Shown: in pieces, positions 1 through 9,004 of the stretch
Numbering within the stretch: the first letter of the stretch is position 1
Layout: every line of letters begins with the position of its first letter
NCBI RefSeq assembly: GCF_015712065.1
Contig: NZ_JACFYZ010000002.1
Coordinates: 310,001 to 374,000, forward strand
DNA from: Ectopseudomonas chengduensis
GTDB lineage: Bacteria > Pseudomonadota > Gammaproteobacteria > Pseudomonadales > Pseudomonadaceae
Length of the DNA stretch: 64,000 nt
Reading direction: 5' to 3'
Notes under the pieces: model-generated
The model's input: only the letters and a program-made list of their open reading frames with translations
What the model was told of the DNA's origin: nothing
Database searches by the model: none
Program-made: the position numbers and the translations under genes

Positions 1-1114
1 CGATGACGTTGCGCAGCTCGCGGATATTGCCTGGCCAGTGATAAGCCTGCAGGGCGGCGGCAGCCTCGGGGCTGAAACCGCACGCCGGGCGCCCGTAGTC
101 GCTGACGAAGCGGGCGAGAAAGCGCTCGGCCAGGCCCATCACGTCTTCGTGACGTTCGCGCAACGGTGGCAGCTTGAGGGTGATGACGTTGAGGCGGTAC
201 AGCAGGTCTTCACGGAAGCGGCCCTCGCGCACCATTTCGTCGAGGTCCAGGTTGGTGGCGGCGACGATGCGCACATCGGCACGCCGGGTCACCGGATCGC
301 CGACGCGCTCGTACTCCTTGTCCTGAATGAAGCGCAGTAGCTTGGGTTGCAGGGCCAGCGGGAAGTCGCCGATCTCGTCGAGGAACAGGGTGCCACCGTC
401 GGCCTGACTGACGCGGCCCTGGGTGCTTTCGCTGGCACCGGTGAAGGAGCCGCGGGCGTGACCGAACAGCTCGCTTTCCATCAGCTCGGCCGTCAGCGAT
501 GGGCAGTTGATGGTCACGCAGGTGCGCTTGGCACGGCGGCTCCAGCCGTGGATGGCGCGCGATAGCTCACCCTTGCCGGTACCGGATTCGCCGAGGATGA
601 GGATGTTGGCGTCGGTAGCGGCGACCTGCCGTGCGGTTTCCAGAATCGCCATCATCGCCGGGCTATGCGAGTCGAGGCCGTCCTTGGCCTTGCGTACCTC
701 ACCTTCCAGAGCCTCCAGGCGTGCAGCCAACGTACGCACTTCCAGTTGCTTGGCGGCGGCCAGGCGCAGTTGATCGGGGGTGCAGGGTTTGACCAGATAA
801 TCGGCGGCGCCGGCCTGGATGGCATCGACCGCGGTGTCCACGGCCGAGTGGGCGGTGACGATCACCACGCGCATCCACGGTGCCTGGATGCGCATCTGCG
901 CCAACAGGTCCAGGCCGTTGTCCTCGCCCAGGCGCAGGTCAAGAAAGCAAAGGTCGAACACCTGTCGCTGCAGCAGCGCCTCGGCTTGGGTCGCACTGCT
1001 GGCGCCGGCGACGTCATAGCCTTCGTCTTCAAGGCAGTAACGGAAGGTACGCAGGATTGCCGCTTCGTCGTCCACCAGCAGAATGCGTCCACTGGTTTGC
1101 TCTGCAACTGCCAT
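1..1114 (-). CDS. algB: NtrC-family response regulator AlgB (3' end missing)
   Basis: Reads leftward off the window edge; about 371 codons are present of the roughly 449 usual for AlgB. The N-terminal receiver domain has the acidic pair in LLVDDE and the phospho-acceptor Asp in FLDLRLG. The AAA+ sigma-54 activation domain shows Walker [10 protein letters not shown] and Walker B LFLDEIGD. The C-terminal helix-turn-helix lies outside the window. The closest match I can recall is P. aeruginosa AlgB, which works with the sensor KinB in alginate and virulence control; kinB would lie further left. Odd point: the sigma-54 contact loop reads GSFTGA instead of the usual GAFTGA. Start is ATG at 1114. 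The divergent gene at 1325 has a strong sigma-54 promoter, so it is a candidate target. Confidence 0.93.
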   Translation of the reverse strand, partial: MAVAEQTSGRILLVDDEAAILRTFRYCLEDEGYDVAGASSATQAEALLQRQVFDLCFLDLRLGEDNGLDLLAQMRIQAPWMRVVIVTAHSAVDTAVDAIQAGAADYLVKPCTPDQLRLAAAKQLEVRTLAARLEALEGEVRKAKDGLDSHSPAMMAILETARQVAATDANILILGESGTGKGELSRAIHGWSRRAKRTCVTINCPSLTAELMESELFGHARGSFTGASESTQGRVSQADGGTLFLDEIGDFPLALQPKLLRFIQDKEYERVGDPVTRRADVRIVAATNLDLDEMVREGRFREDLLYRLNVITLKLPPLRERHEDVMGLAERFLARFVSDYGRPACGFSPEAAAALQAYHWPGNIRELRNVI

Positions 1115-1195
1115 GTATGTGCTCCATCTGACGGGTCAATGCAGCTTAGTCAGGTAAAAACCATGCAAGTTGCACGGCTCGACTGTGCCGATACT

Positions 1196-1219
1196 GCACC
1201 CTGCATGCGGGCAGGGTGC
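1196..1219. promoter_or_regulatory. Perfect inverted repeat upstream of a sigma-54 promoter
   Basis: GCACCCTGC and GCAGGGTGC are 9-bp perfect arms around a 6-bp spacer. The centre lies about 66 bp before the -24 element at 1273, a usual place for an enhancer-binding protein site. It could instead be a transcription terminator stem, since it is followed by CTTTATT. Binding by AlgB is a guess from adjacency. Confidence 0.5.
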
Positions 1220-1270
1220 CTTTATTGTTGGTAAATATTTGTTTTAAAAGGGAATTTTAATTTCTTCTGA

Positions 1271-1286
1271 CTGGCACGGGGCTTGC
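1271..1286 (+). promoter_or_regulatory. Sigma-54 promoter for the BON-domain gene
   Basis: The element reads CTGGCACGGGGCTTGC. GG (1273-1274) and GC (1285-1286) are separated by exactly 10 bp, and the TGGCACG-N4-TTGC consensus is matched in full. The predicted transcription start near 1298 lies 27 bp before the ATG at 1325. Confidence 0.85.
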
Positions 1287-1324
1287 GATATTGCCTGTAT
1301 CGTCTCACGAACAGGAGTGAACTC

Positions 1325-2155
1325 ATGCCCCCGTTCAAGCCTTTGTTACTGGCCGCCGGCACCGCGCTGATGCTCGGCCTGACGCCTGTGGCCAGCCACG
1401 CTGCCGAAGGTCAGCTATCAGCACAGCTGGATGCGGCCCGCCAGGAAGGTTCGATCTGGACAGCCTTCGCGCTCAACCGGCATCTCAACCCTTTCAAGCT
1501 CGATATCGACGTTGAGGATGGCGCGGCCACCCTCAACGGCAAGGTCGAGAACGATGTTCAGAAAGAGCTGGCCGAGCAGGTGGCGCTGAGCATAGATGGC
1601 ATCGATTCGGTGGACAATCGCATCGAGGTCAGCAGTGACGCGGTCGAGGGCGATGCGCCGAGCATGGCGCAGCGCCTTGAGGACGCCAGCCTCGCCGCCA
1701 CGGTGAAGTCCAAGTTGCTGTGGAACAGCAACACCCGCGGCCTGGACATCCAGGTCAAGAGCGAAACCGGCAACATCACCCTCAGTGGCCATGCGCAGAC
1801 GCCGGCGGCCAAGGAGTTGGCAGGCCAGCTGGCAGCCAATACCGATGGCGTGCGCGAAGTGTTCAACCACCTCAGCATCAGCACTGCCGACAGCAGTAGC
1901 AGCGAAGTGCAAACCACACTCGACGAGGCGCGCGAGAACATCAGTGACAGCTGGATCACCAGCAAGGTCAAGGCCAGCTTCCTCTACAGCCGCAACCTGG
2001 ATGCCATGAACATTGCGGTGAACACCGACGATGGTCTGGTCAGCCTGCGCGGCAGCGTGCTGAGCAGTGCCGAGAAGCGCCTGGCGGTCGAGATCGCCCG
2101 CAACATTCGCGGTGTGCGTGGTGTCGACGCCGACGCCCTGCGCATCAGCAGTTGA
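1325..2155 (+). CDS. Periplasmic BON-domain protein (three BON repeats)
   Basis: 276 residues. A signal peptide ends near ASHAAEG. Three BON modules follow, at about residues 35-100, 110-180 and 200-275, each with the typical core of a short helix and 'hhLxGxV' (for example GAATLNGKV, GNITLSGHA, GLVSLRGSV). BON domains are thought to bind phospholipid or envelope surfaces; OsmY is the best known relative, with two repeats. The start is the ATG at 1325 behind AGGAGTG; an earlier in-frame ATG at 1283 falls inside the sigma-54 promoter and is rejected. The next gene begins 67 bp downstream on the same strand. The divergent neighbour is algB, a sigma-54-type activator. Confidence 0.85.
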   Translation: MPPFKPLLLAAGTALMLGLTPVASHAAEGQLSAQLDAARQEGSIWTAFALNRHLNPFKLDIDVEDGAATLNGKVENDVQKELAEQVALSIDGIDSVDNRIEVSSDAVEGDAPSMAQRLEDASLAATVKSKLLWNSNTRGLDIQVKSETGNITLSGHAQTPAAKELAGQLAANTDGVREVFNHLSISTADSSSSEVQTTLDEARENISDSWITSKVKASFLYSRNLDAMNIAVNTDDGLVSLRGSVLSSAEKRLAVEIARNIRGVRGVDADALRISS

Positions 2156-2222
2156 ATCTCAAGCAATCCCGGCCACTGGAATGGCCATCAACCCGCAAGT
2201 CCCATCGCCAAGGAGTGAATCC

Positions 2223-2657
2223 ATGAGCAGCAAGACCGCACAACTCAATGAACTGATCGAAATCACCCGTGACGGCAAGCGCTTCTATGAGCATGCCCAC
2301 GAAGAGGTCAAGGATATCCGCCTGCAGGCGCTGTTCCGCGACATGGTGCGCGCCAAGACCGAAGTGATCGACGCCTTGAGCGTCAAGGTCGCGGCCAACC
2401 AGAGTGCCCCAGCATCCGGCGGCACCATGCTGGGCAAGCTGCGCCAGTTCTACGCCGACACCCGCGCGACCCTGGCCAAGGATGAAGACGCCACCTACGT
2501 CGCGCAGCTGGAGGAAGCGGAAGACCGCATTCTGCATGCCTTCGAAGATGCGCTGGAAAGTGCGGACAATGATGTCCGTGTCCTGTTGGCCGTGGAGATG
2601 CCCAAGGTGCGGGCTTGCCACGACCGCATGCGGGCGCTGAAGCAGAACATGCAGTAA
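2223..2657 (+). CDS. DUF2383 (PA2169-type) ferritin-like four-helix protein
   Basis: 144 residues, entirely helical in appearance and with no signal peptide. The sequence fits the DUF2383/PA2169 family, whose members adopt a ferritin-like helical bundle of unknown function often tied to stationary phase or envelope stress. Likely metal-type residues are scattered in YEHAHEEV and EEAEDRILHAFE, but no canonical di-iron motif can be claimed. Start is ATG at 2223 behind AAGGAGTG. It probably shares the sigma-54 transcript of the preceding BON gene and is followed by a clear terminator. Confidence 0.8.
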   Translation: MSSKTAQLNELIEITRDGKRFYEHAHEEVKDIRLQALFRDMVRAKTEVIDALSVKVAANQSAPASGGTMLGKLRQFYADTRATLAKDEDATYVAQLEEAEDRILHAFEDALESADNDVRVLLAVEMPKVRACHDRMRALKQNMQ

Positions 2658-2675
2658 TCACTGCGGCGCTGTTAC

Positions 2676-2710
2676 GAGCCCCTGCACGTACTGCGTGCGG
2701 GGGCTTTTTA
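2676..2710 (+). terminator. Rho-independent terminator after the DUF2383 gene
   Basis: AGCCCCTGCACG pairs with CGTGCGGGGGCT (one bulged G) around a short TACTG loop and is followed by TTTTATT. It closes the BON-DUF2383 unit before the pst promoter. Confidence 0.85.
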
Positions 2711-2805
2711 TTGGGGCTGGCCAGTCCAGTATCACCCACTCTTTCGCCAAACCATCCGAAGCGCTTTCTCTCTGCCGCAACCGAAACTCGTCGACGTTCA
2801 TTTAA

Positions 2806-2823
2806 CTGTCACATTCGTTTCAT
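2806..2823 (+). promoter_or_regulatory. Pho box upstream of pstS
   Basis: CTGTCAC-attc-GTTTCAT: two 7-bp direct repeats with a 4-bp spacer, close to the PhoB consensus CTGTCAT-N4-CTGTCAT. It lies 69 bp before the pstS ATG. PhoB would activate pstS in phosphate limitation. Confidence 0.85.
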
Positions 2824-2891
2824 AGAGTGGTCACGTGGCCTGCAGATACTTGGGCCCGTTCCATCCAACACTATCCTGCTAGGAGCAAGGC

Positions 2892-3860
2892 ATGAAACTG
2901 AAGCGTTTGATGGCGGCCCTGACTTTCGCCGCCGCTGGCGTAAGCGCCGTATCTGCTGTAGCCGCCGTCGACCCGGCTCTGCCGAACTACGAAAAGACTT
3001 CCGGTGTGTCGGGCAACCTGTCCAGCGTCGGTTCCGACTCGCTGGCCAACCTGATGACCCTGTGGGCAGAAGAGTTCAAGAAGAACTACCCCAACGTCAA
3101 CATCCAGATCCAGGCCGCTGGTTCCTCCACTGCGCCACCCGCGCTGACCGAAGGCACCGCCAACATGGGCCCGATGAGCCGTCCGATGAAGGACAGCGAA
3201 ATCCAGGCCTTCGAAGAGAAGTACGGCTACAAGCCGACCGCCGTTCCGGTTGCCATCGACGCCCTGGCCGTGTTCGTACACAAGGACAACCCGATCAAGT
3301 CGCTGTCGATCGAGCAGGTCGATGCGATCTTCTCCAGCACCCGCCTGTGCGGTAGCGACAAGGACATCAAGACCTGGGGTGACCTCGGTCTGACCGGCGA
3401 GTGGGCTGGCAAGCCGCTGCAGCTGTTCGGTCGTAACTCGGTATCCGGCACCTACGGCTACTTCAAGGAAGAAGCCCTGTGCAAAGGCGACTTCAAATCC
3501 AACGTCAACGAGCAGCCGGGTTCGGCTTCGGTTGTCCAGTCGATCTCCAGCACCCTGAACGCCATCGGTTACTCGGGTATCGGCTACAAGACCTCCAGTG
3601 TCCGCGCCGTGCCGCTGTCGAAGAAGGGCGGTGAAGCCTTCGAAGCTTCGGAAGAGAACGCTCTGGCTGGCAAGTTCCCGCTGGCTCGCTTCTTCTACGT
3701 CTACGTCAACAAGGCGCCGAACCAGCCGCTGAGCCCGCTGGATGCCGAGTTCATCAAGCTGGTGCTGTCCAAGCAGGGCCAGGACGTCGTGATGAAGGAT
3801 GGTTACATCCCGCTGCCGTCCAAGGTCGCCGAGAAAGCGATGAAGGACCTGGGCCTGTAA
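2892..3860 (+). CDS. pstS: Phosphate ABC transporter substrate-binding protein PstS
   Basis: 322 residues, very close to what I recall of P. aeruginosa PstS (323 residues). A signal peptide ends near AVAAVDPA. Phosphate-binding loops are visible as SSVGSD, AAGSST and NSVSGTYG, the last the hallmark of the Pst-type binding fold. It captures phosphate in the periplasm for PstCAB. The start follows AGGAGCAAGGC. A stem-loop and a second Pho box separate it from pstC, so it can be expressed alone at high level. Confidence 0.97.
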   Translation: MKLKRLMAALTFAAAGVSAVSAVAAVDPALPNYEKTSGVSGNLSSVGSDSLANLMTLWAEEFKKNYPNVNIQIQAAGSSTAPPALTEGTANMGPMSRPMKDSEIQAFEEKYGYKPTAVPVAIDALAVFVHKDNPIKSLSIEQVDAIFSSTRLCGSDKDIKTWGDLGLTGEWAGKPLQLFGRNSVSGTYGYFKEEALCKGDFKSNVNEQPGSASVVQSISSTLNAIGYSGIGYKTSSVRAVPLSKKGGEAFEASEENALAGKFPLARFFYVYVNKAPNQPLSPLDAEFIKLVLSKQGQDVVMKDGYIPLPSKVAEKAMKDLGL

Positions 3861-3909
3861 GGCTTCCAGCCTGATGGTCTGGCTCTAGCTAGCGAGGCCA
3901 TTCGATGAA

Positions 3910-3932
3910 CCCGCCACCCCATGGGTGGCGGG
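3910..3932 (+). terminator. Stem-loop after pstS, probable partial terminator
   Basis: CCCGCCACCC and GGGTGGCGGG form a perfect 10-bp stem with a CAT loop. Only CTTC follows, so the U-tract is poor. Processing or partial termination after pstS would fit the higher need for binding protein than for permease. Confidence 0.65.
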
Positions 3933-3950
3933 CTTCGTCGTGTCAGTAGA

Positions 3951-3968
3951 CTGTAATCTTTCTGTCAT
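3951..3968 (+). promoter_or_regulatory. Pho box upstream of pstC
   Basis: CTGTAAT-cttt-CTGTCAT, 13 of 14 repeat positions matching the PhoB consensus with the right 4-bp spacer. It indicates that pstCAB-phoU has its own PhoB promoter in addition to that of pstS. Confidence 0.88.
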
Positions 3969-4039
3969 ACAAGCCCGCTAAATTGACAAGCCTGGGCAGC
4001 CGTATGCGCTGCAATCAAGCCCGCGCAGAGACTTCTCGC

Positions 4040-6325
4040 ATGAATGACTTGGCAAACGAATCCATGAACCGTTCGCAGAACCCTCTAGGGATCGACTTCA
4101 ACACGCCCGCCCTGCAACGCAAGCGCCGTCTGCGCGCGTTGAAGGACCGCATGGCGCGTTGGTACGTCTCCATCGGTGGTCTGGCGGTGCTCGGTGCCAT
4201 CACCCTTATCTTCTTCTACCTCGCCCATGTCGTGCTGCCCATGTTCCAGGGCGCCGAGCTCGAGTCGCGCAAGGCTCAGCAACCGGCCTGGCTGGCCGAG
4301 GCCCAGGCGCCATTGCTTCTCGCCGTGGAAGAGCAGAACCAGGTCGCCATGCGCCTGGATACTTCCGGCGCCGTGCAGTTCTTCGAGCTCAAGAGTGGCG
4401 AAGCCCTGCAGCGCCTGCAATTGCCACTGCCGCAAGGCGTCAGCGTCGCCTCCGTCGGTCAGGATCAGCCGGGTACGCGCCGCGTGGTACTGGGCCTGTC
4501 CAACGGCCAAGCGCTGATCATTCAGCACAGTTACAAGATCACCTACCCGGATAACGTGCGTGCCATCGCGCCGCAGATCGAATACCCCTACGGTGAAGCA
4601 CCGATCGAGGTCGATCCGCAGGGGCGTCCGCTCGAGCACATCGCCGTCAATCTCAACAGCGGCACGCTGATGCTGGCTGGCTCCACGGGCAACGAGCTGC
4701 ACCTGATCAGCCTCGCTCGCGAAGAGAACCTGTTCACCGGCGAGGTGAGTGTCAGCGAGGAGCGCATCAACCTGCCGCAGATCGGCGAGCCGATCAGTCA
4801 GCTGATTCTCGACCCGCGGCAGATGTGGCTGTACGTGTTCAACGGCGATTCCAGTGCCGACGTTTTCGATCTGCGCAAGCGCGGCCTCAACGGCCGCTAC
4901 GAACTGCTCAAGGGCGGTTCCAATCGCGTGACCAGTGCCACCAGCCTGCTCGGCGGCATCTCGATCATGATCGGCGACGCCAAGGGTGGCATCCAGCAGT
5001 GGTTCATGGTGCGCGATCAGGATGGCAAGTCCACCTTCCAGTCGATCCGCAGCTTCCAGCTCGGCGACAGCGCGATCACCCAGATCCTTCCCGAAGAGCG
5101 CCGCAAAGGCTTCATGGCCCTGGATGCCGACGGGCGCCTGGGCATCTTCCACAGCACCGCGCACCGCACCCTGCTCAAGGAGCAGGTCGCCGAAGGCAGC
5201 GCCATCGCCGCCCTGTCGCCGCGTGCCAGTCGTGTGCTGGTCGAGTCGGACGGCAAGCTGCAGCGCTTCGTGGTGGATAACCCACACCCGGAAATTTCCT
5301 GGAGCTCGCTGTGGGGCAAGGTCTGGTACGAAAGCTACCCCGAGCCTGACTACGTCTGGCAGTCCACTTCCGCCAACACCGACTTCGAAGCCAAGCTGAG
5401 CCTGTCGCCGCTGGCCTTCGGTACCCTCAAGGCGGCGTTCTACGCCATGCTCCTGGCTGCGCCGCTGGCCGTGGCTGCAGCGATCTACACCGCCTACTTC
5501 ATGGCGCCGCGCATGCGCACCAAGGTCAAGCCGGTGATCGAGCTGATGGAAGCGTTGCCGACGGTGATCCTCGGTTTCTTCGCCGGCCTGTTCCTCGCGC
5601 CGTTTCTGGAGAACCACTTACCCGGCATCTTCAGCCTCTTGTTGCTGACGCCGGTGGGCATCCTGCTTTTCGGTTTCCTCTGGACCAAGCTGCCTGAGTC
5701 CATCCGCCACCGTGTTCCCGAAGGCTGGGAAGCGGCACTGCTGATTCCGGTGGTGGTCGCCGTGGGCTGGTTCTCCATCGCGATCAGTGGTCATCTGGAA
5801 AACTGGCTGTTCGACGGCAACATGCGCCTGTGGCTGTCCAACGACCTGGGCATCCCCTTCGACCAGCGCAACGCTCTGGTGGTCGGCCTGGCGATGGGCT
5901 TCGCGGTGATCCCGAACATCTACTCGATTGCCGAAGACGCCGTGTTCAGCGTGCCCAAGAGCCTGACCTTCGGTTCCCTGGCGCTCGGTGCCACGCCCTG
6001 GCAGACCCTGACCCGAGTGGTGATTCTCACGGCCAGCCCGGGCATTTTCTCGGCGCTGATGATCGGCATGGGCCGCGCGGTGGGCGAGACCATGATCGTG
6101 CTGATGGCTACCGGTAACACGCCGATCATGGACATGAATATCTTCGAAGGCATGCGCACCCTGGCGGCCAACGTCGCCGTGGAAATGCCCGAGTCGGAAG
6201 TTGGCGGCACCCACTACCGTGTGCTGTTCCTGGCGGCGATGGTGTTGCTCCTGTTCACCTTCGTGATGAACACACTGGCCGAGCTGATTCGTCAGCGCCT
6301 GCGTACCAAGTATTCGTCGCTCTAA
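4040..6325 (+). CDS. pstC: Phosphate ABC transporter permease PstC, long form
   Basis: 761 residues against about 320 in E. coli. One membrane segment at about 35-60 is followed by a large periplasmic region (about 65-450), then the permease domain with its helices and the EAA-type loop around FGSLALGATPWQTL. The periplasmic insert contains repeated beta-type segments such as VQFFELKSG, QALIIQHSY, LMLAGSTG, LGIFHSTAH and LQRFVVDNP, which look like blades of a beta-propeller. Long PstC proteins are usual in pseudomonads, but the role of the insert is not known to me. The start at 4040 (MNDLANES) is chosen over 3983 by similarity to the family; its Shine-Dalgarno sequence is weak. Acts with PstA in the inner membrane. 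Confidence 0.94.
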   Translation: MNDLANESMNRSQNPLGIDFNTPALQRKRRLRALKDRMARWYVSIGGLAVLGAITLIFFYLAHVVLPMFQGAELESRKAQQPAWLAEAQAPLLLAVEEQNQVAMRLDTSGAVQFFELKSGEALQRLQLPLPQGVSVASVGQDQPGTRRVVLGLSNGQALIIQHSYKITYPDNVRAIAPQIEYPYGEAPIEVDPQGRPLEHIAVNLNSGTLMLAGSTGNELHLISLAREENLFTGEVSVSEERINLPQIGEPISQLILDPRQMWLYVFNGDSSADVFDLRKRGLNGRYELLKGGSNRVTSATSLLGGISIMIGDAKGGIQQWFMVRDQDGKSTFQSIRSFQLGDSAITQILPEERRKGFMALDADGRLGIFHSTAHRTLLKEQVAEGSAIAALSPRASRVLVESDGKLQRFVVDNPHPEISWSSLWGKVWYESYPEPDYVWQSTSANTDFEAKLSLSPLAFGTLKAAFYAMLLAAPLAVAAAIYTAYFMAPRMRTKVKPVIELMEALPTVILGFFAGLFLAPFLENHLPGIFSLLLLTPVGILLFGFLWTKLPESIRHRVPEGWEAALLIPVVVAVGWFSIAISGHLENWLFDGNMRLWLSNDLGIPFDQRNALVVGLAMGFAVIPNIYSIAEDAVFSVPKSLTFGSLALGATPWQTLTRVVILTASPGIFSALMIGMGRAVGETMIVLMATGNTPIMDMNIFEGMRTLAANVAVEMPESEVGGTHYRVLFLAAMVLLLFTFVMNTLAELIRQRLRTKYSSL

Positions 6326-6340
6326 GGTTTTGGAAGGTAT

Positions 6341-8014
6341 ATGTCCGTGAAACAGAACAACCTGAAATCCTGGTACAAGAGCGGCGCCCCGGGCGTGTGG
6401 ATGAGCGGAGGCGCCGTTGCCATCGCCATCATCATGACCCTCGGTCTGCTGGCAGTGATTGCCTCTCGCGGCCTCGGCCACTTCTGGCCGGCAGATATTC
6501 TCGAAGCTGACTACCAGGTGCCTGGCCAGGAAGCCCGGGTGATGCTGGGTGAGGTGGTGCAGGTCGAGGAAGTGCCACGTGCACGTCTCGCCGCAGCCGG
6601 CCTGCCGGTGGCCGAAGGTGGCGAATTCATGACCCGCGAATTGCTCAAGGTGGGTAACCGCGAGCTGTTCGGTGCCGACTTCACCTGGGTGGTTGGCGAG
6701 TGGCTGAGCAACCCGCGCAAGCCGGCCGGCATCACCGTGTTGGAGCGCCGCGAGTGGGGCAACTTCTACGGCAACCTGGTCAACGTCAAGGAAAGTGGCC
6801 AGGTGGTCGCTGAGGGCGATGCGGCCTGGGCTGCATTGCAGGAGCGCCTGGATCGCGTCGACGACCTGCACGCACAGCTGGTGCGTCTGGAGAAGAAGGA
6901 CATCGGCCGTATCAACCATGGCCTGGAGCGCATTCGTCTGGAAGGCCGCAAGCTGCAGTTGCAGGACAAGCTGGACGCTGCTGCCCAGGCTGACATGGAT
7001 GCCCGTCGCGATGCACTGAATGCCGAGTACAAGGTGCTCGAAGAGCGCATGGTGGCGCTGACCCAGCAGATCAATCGCGACAGCGTGACCCTGACAGCCA
7101 GCGATGGACGCCAGACCGAAATCGAACTGGGCAAGATCGTCCGCGCCTTCCGCCCGAACGCCATGGGCATCGTCGACAAGCTCGGCTTCTATGCCATGAA
7201 ACTGTGGGAATTCGTCAGCGACGAGCCGCGTGAGGCCAACACCGAAGGCGGTATCTTCCCGGCGATCTTCGGCACCGTGCTGATGGTCATGCTGATGGCG
7301 GTGATCGTTACCCCATTTGGCGTGATCGCCGCGGTCTACCTGCGCGAATACGCGCATCAGGGCGCATTGACCCGGGTGATCCGCATCGCGGTGAACAACC
7401 TGGCCGGCGTACCGTCGATCGTCTACGGCGTATTCGGTCTGGGCTTCTTCGTCTACGTGCTGGGTGGCTCGATCGACCAGCTGTTCTTCCCCGAGTCCGC
7501 CCCGGCGCCGACCTTCGGCACCCCGGGCCTGATGTGGGCCTCGCTGACCCTGGCGATCCTCACCCTGCCGGTGGTCATCGTCGCCACCGAGGAAGGCCTG
7601 GCGCGTATTCCGCGTGCAGTACGTGAAGGTTCGCTGGCGCTTGGCGCGACCAAGGCCGAGACGCTGTGGAAGGTGGTCATCCCGATGGCCAGCCCGGCGA
7701 TGATGACCGGCCTGATCCTGGCCGTGGCACGTGCCGCTGGTGAGGTGGCGCCGCTGATGCTGGTGGGTGTGGTGAAACTGGCACCGACCCTGCCGCTCAA
7801 CGGTAACTACCCTTACCTGCACCTGGATCAGAAGATCATGCACCTGGGCTTCCACATCTACGACGTCGGCTTCCAGAGCCCCAACGTCGAGGCCGCGCGT
7901 CCGCTGGTTTACGCCACTGCGCTGCTGCTGGTGATCGTTATCGCCCTGCTCAACCTGACTGCGGTCTATATCCGTAACCACCTGCGCGAGAAGTACAAGG
8001 CGCTGGATCACTAA
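6341..8014 (+). CDS. pstA: Phosphate ABC transporter permease PstA, long form
   Basis: 557 residues against about 296 in E. coli. One membrane segment lies at about 20-45. A periplasmic region follows, with a strongly charged heptad-like coiled coil at about 160-245 (rich in RLD, LEKK, QDKLD and ALTQQI). The permease helices begin near 305 and include the EAA loop around EGSLALGATKAETL. It pairs with PstC, which has its own periplasmic insert, so the two extra domains may meet above the pore (inference). The start follows GGAAGGTAT; only 15 bp separate it from pstC. Confidence 0.94.
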   Translation: MSVKQNNLKSWYKSGAPGVWMSGGAVAIAIIMTLGLLAVIASRGLGHFWPADILEADYQVPGQEARVMLGEVVQVEEVPRARLAAAGLPVAEGGEFMTRELLKVGNRELFGADFTWVVGEWLSNPRKPAGITVLERREWGNFYGNLVNVKESGQVVAEGDAAWAALQERLDRVDDLHAQLVRLEKKDIGRINHGLERIRLEGRKLQLQDKLDAAAQADMDARRDALNAEYKVLEERMVALTQQINRDSVTLTASDGRQTEIELGKIVRAFRPNAMGIVDKLGFYAMKLWEFVSDEPREANTEGGIFPAIFGTVLMVMLMAVIVTPFGVIAAVYLREYAHQGALTRVIRIAVNNLAGVPSIVYGVFGLGFFVYVLGGSIDQLFFPESAPAPTFGTPGLMWASLTLAILTLPVVIVATEEGLARIPRAVREGSLALGATKAETLWKVVIPMASPAMMTGLILAVARAAGEVAPLMLVGVVKLAPTLPLNGNYPYLHLDQKIMHLGFHIYDVGFQSPNVEAARPLVYATALLLVIVIALLNLTAVYIRNHLREKYKALDH

Positions 8015-8080
8015 CGCAGCTACGAGTCGCGCACCGCCGGTGCGCAGCTTGCAGCTTGTAGCTACGAACGGAGTGAGTTT

Positions 8081-8914
8081 ATGCAACACGAAACCCATAC
8101 CCACGGTATCGATCTGGCCGCCCTCGGCCGTGACAAGCAGAGCCTGAGCCTGGCCAACGAGACCACGGCCATCGAAGTGCCGGGGCTGAACCTGTACTAC
8201 GGCCAGAAGCAGGCGCTGTTCGACGTCAAGATGGATATCCCCAAGCAGCGCGTGACCGCCTTCATCGGCCCGTCCGGCTGCGGCAAGTCGACCCTGCTGC
8301 GTACTTTCAACCGCATGAATGACCTGGTCGACGGTTGCCGCGTGGAAGGTGAGATCAACATCGACGGGCGCAACATCTACCGCAAGGGCGAGGACGTGGC
8401 CGAGCTGCGTCGCCGCGTCGGCATGGTGTTCCAGAAGCCCAACCCCTTCCCCAAGAGCATCTACGAGAACGTGGTGTATGGCCTGCGTATCCAGGGCATC
8501 AACAGCAAGCGCGTACTCGACGAGGCGGTGGAGTGGGCACTGAAGAGCGCCGCGTTGTGGGATGAGGTCAAGGACCGTCTGCACGACTCGGCCCTCGGCC
8601 TGTCCGGCGGTCAGCAACAGCGTCTGGTAATCGCCCGTACCGTGGCCGTGCAGCCGGAAGTGCTGCTGCTCGACGAGCCTTGCTCGGCGCTCGATCCGAT
8701 CTCCACGCTGAAGGTAGAAGAGCTGATCTACGAGCTCAAGAGCAAATACACCATCGTCATCGTCACCCACAACATGCAGCAGGCGGCGCGCGTTTCCGAC
8801 TACACCGCGTTCATGTACATGGGCAAGCTGATCGAGTTCGGCGACACCGATACCCTGTTCACCAACCCGGCCAAGAAGCAGACAGAAGACTACATCACCG
8901 GTCGCTATGGTTGA
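8081..8914 (+). CDS. pstB: Phosphate ABC transporter ATPase PstB
   Basis: 277 residues. Walker A is GPSGCGKST, the ABC signature LSGGQQQRL and Walker [13 protein letters not shown], with the switch His in VTHNMQQ. It drives phosphate import through PstCA. The start follows GGAGTGAGTTT. The 66-bp gap after pstA holds a small hairpin (GCGCACCGCCGGTGCGC). Confidence 0.97.
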   Translation: MQHETHTHGIDLAALGRDKQSLSLANETTAIEVPGLNLYYGQKQALFDVKMDIPKQRVTAFIGPSGCGKSTLLRTFNRMNDLVDGCRVEGEINIDGRNIYRKGEDVAELRRRVGMVFQKPNPFPKSIYENVVYGLRIQGINSKRVLDEAVEWALKSAALWDEVKDRLHDSALGLSGGQQQRLVIARTVAVQPEVLLLDEPCSALDPISTLKVEELIYELKSKYTIVIVTHNMQQAARVSDYTAFMYMGKLIEFGDTDTLFTNPAKKQTEDYITGRYG

Positions 8915-8923
8915 TTTGACCCC

Positions 8924-8982
8924 GTAGGGTGCGCTGTGCGCACCGGTTGCAGCTGCCCTGTGGTGCGCACGGCGCACCCTAC
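8924..8982. repeat. Inverted pair of a GTAGGGTGCGC repeat
   Basis: A 21-bp unit beginning GTAGGGTGCGC (8924-8944) is followed in inverted orientation by GGTGCGCACGGCGCACCCTAC (8962-8982). Each unit is itself a small hairpin. The pair sits between pstB and phoU. The same unit recurs at 12067-12154 in the opposite arrangement. It looks like a REP/BIME-type element. Confidence 0.8.
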
Positions 8983-9004
8983 CCGGACTTTCGCGGAGCG
9001 AAAC

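Noticed and set aside
4085..5617. 510-codon minus-strand open frame
   Set aside because: Antisense to pstC; same shadow composition.
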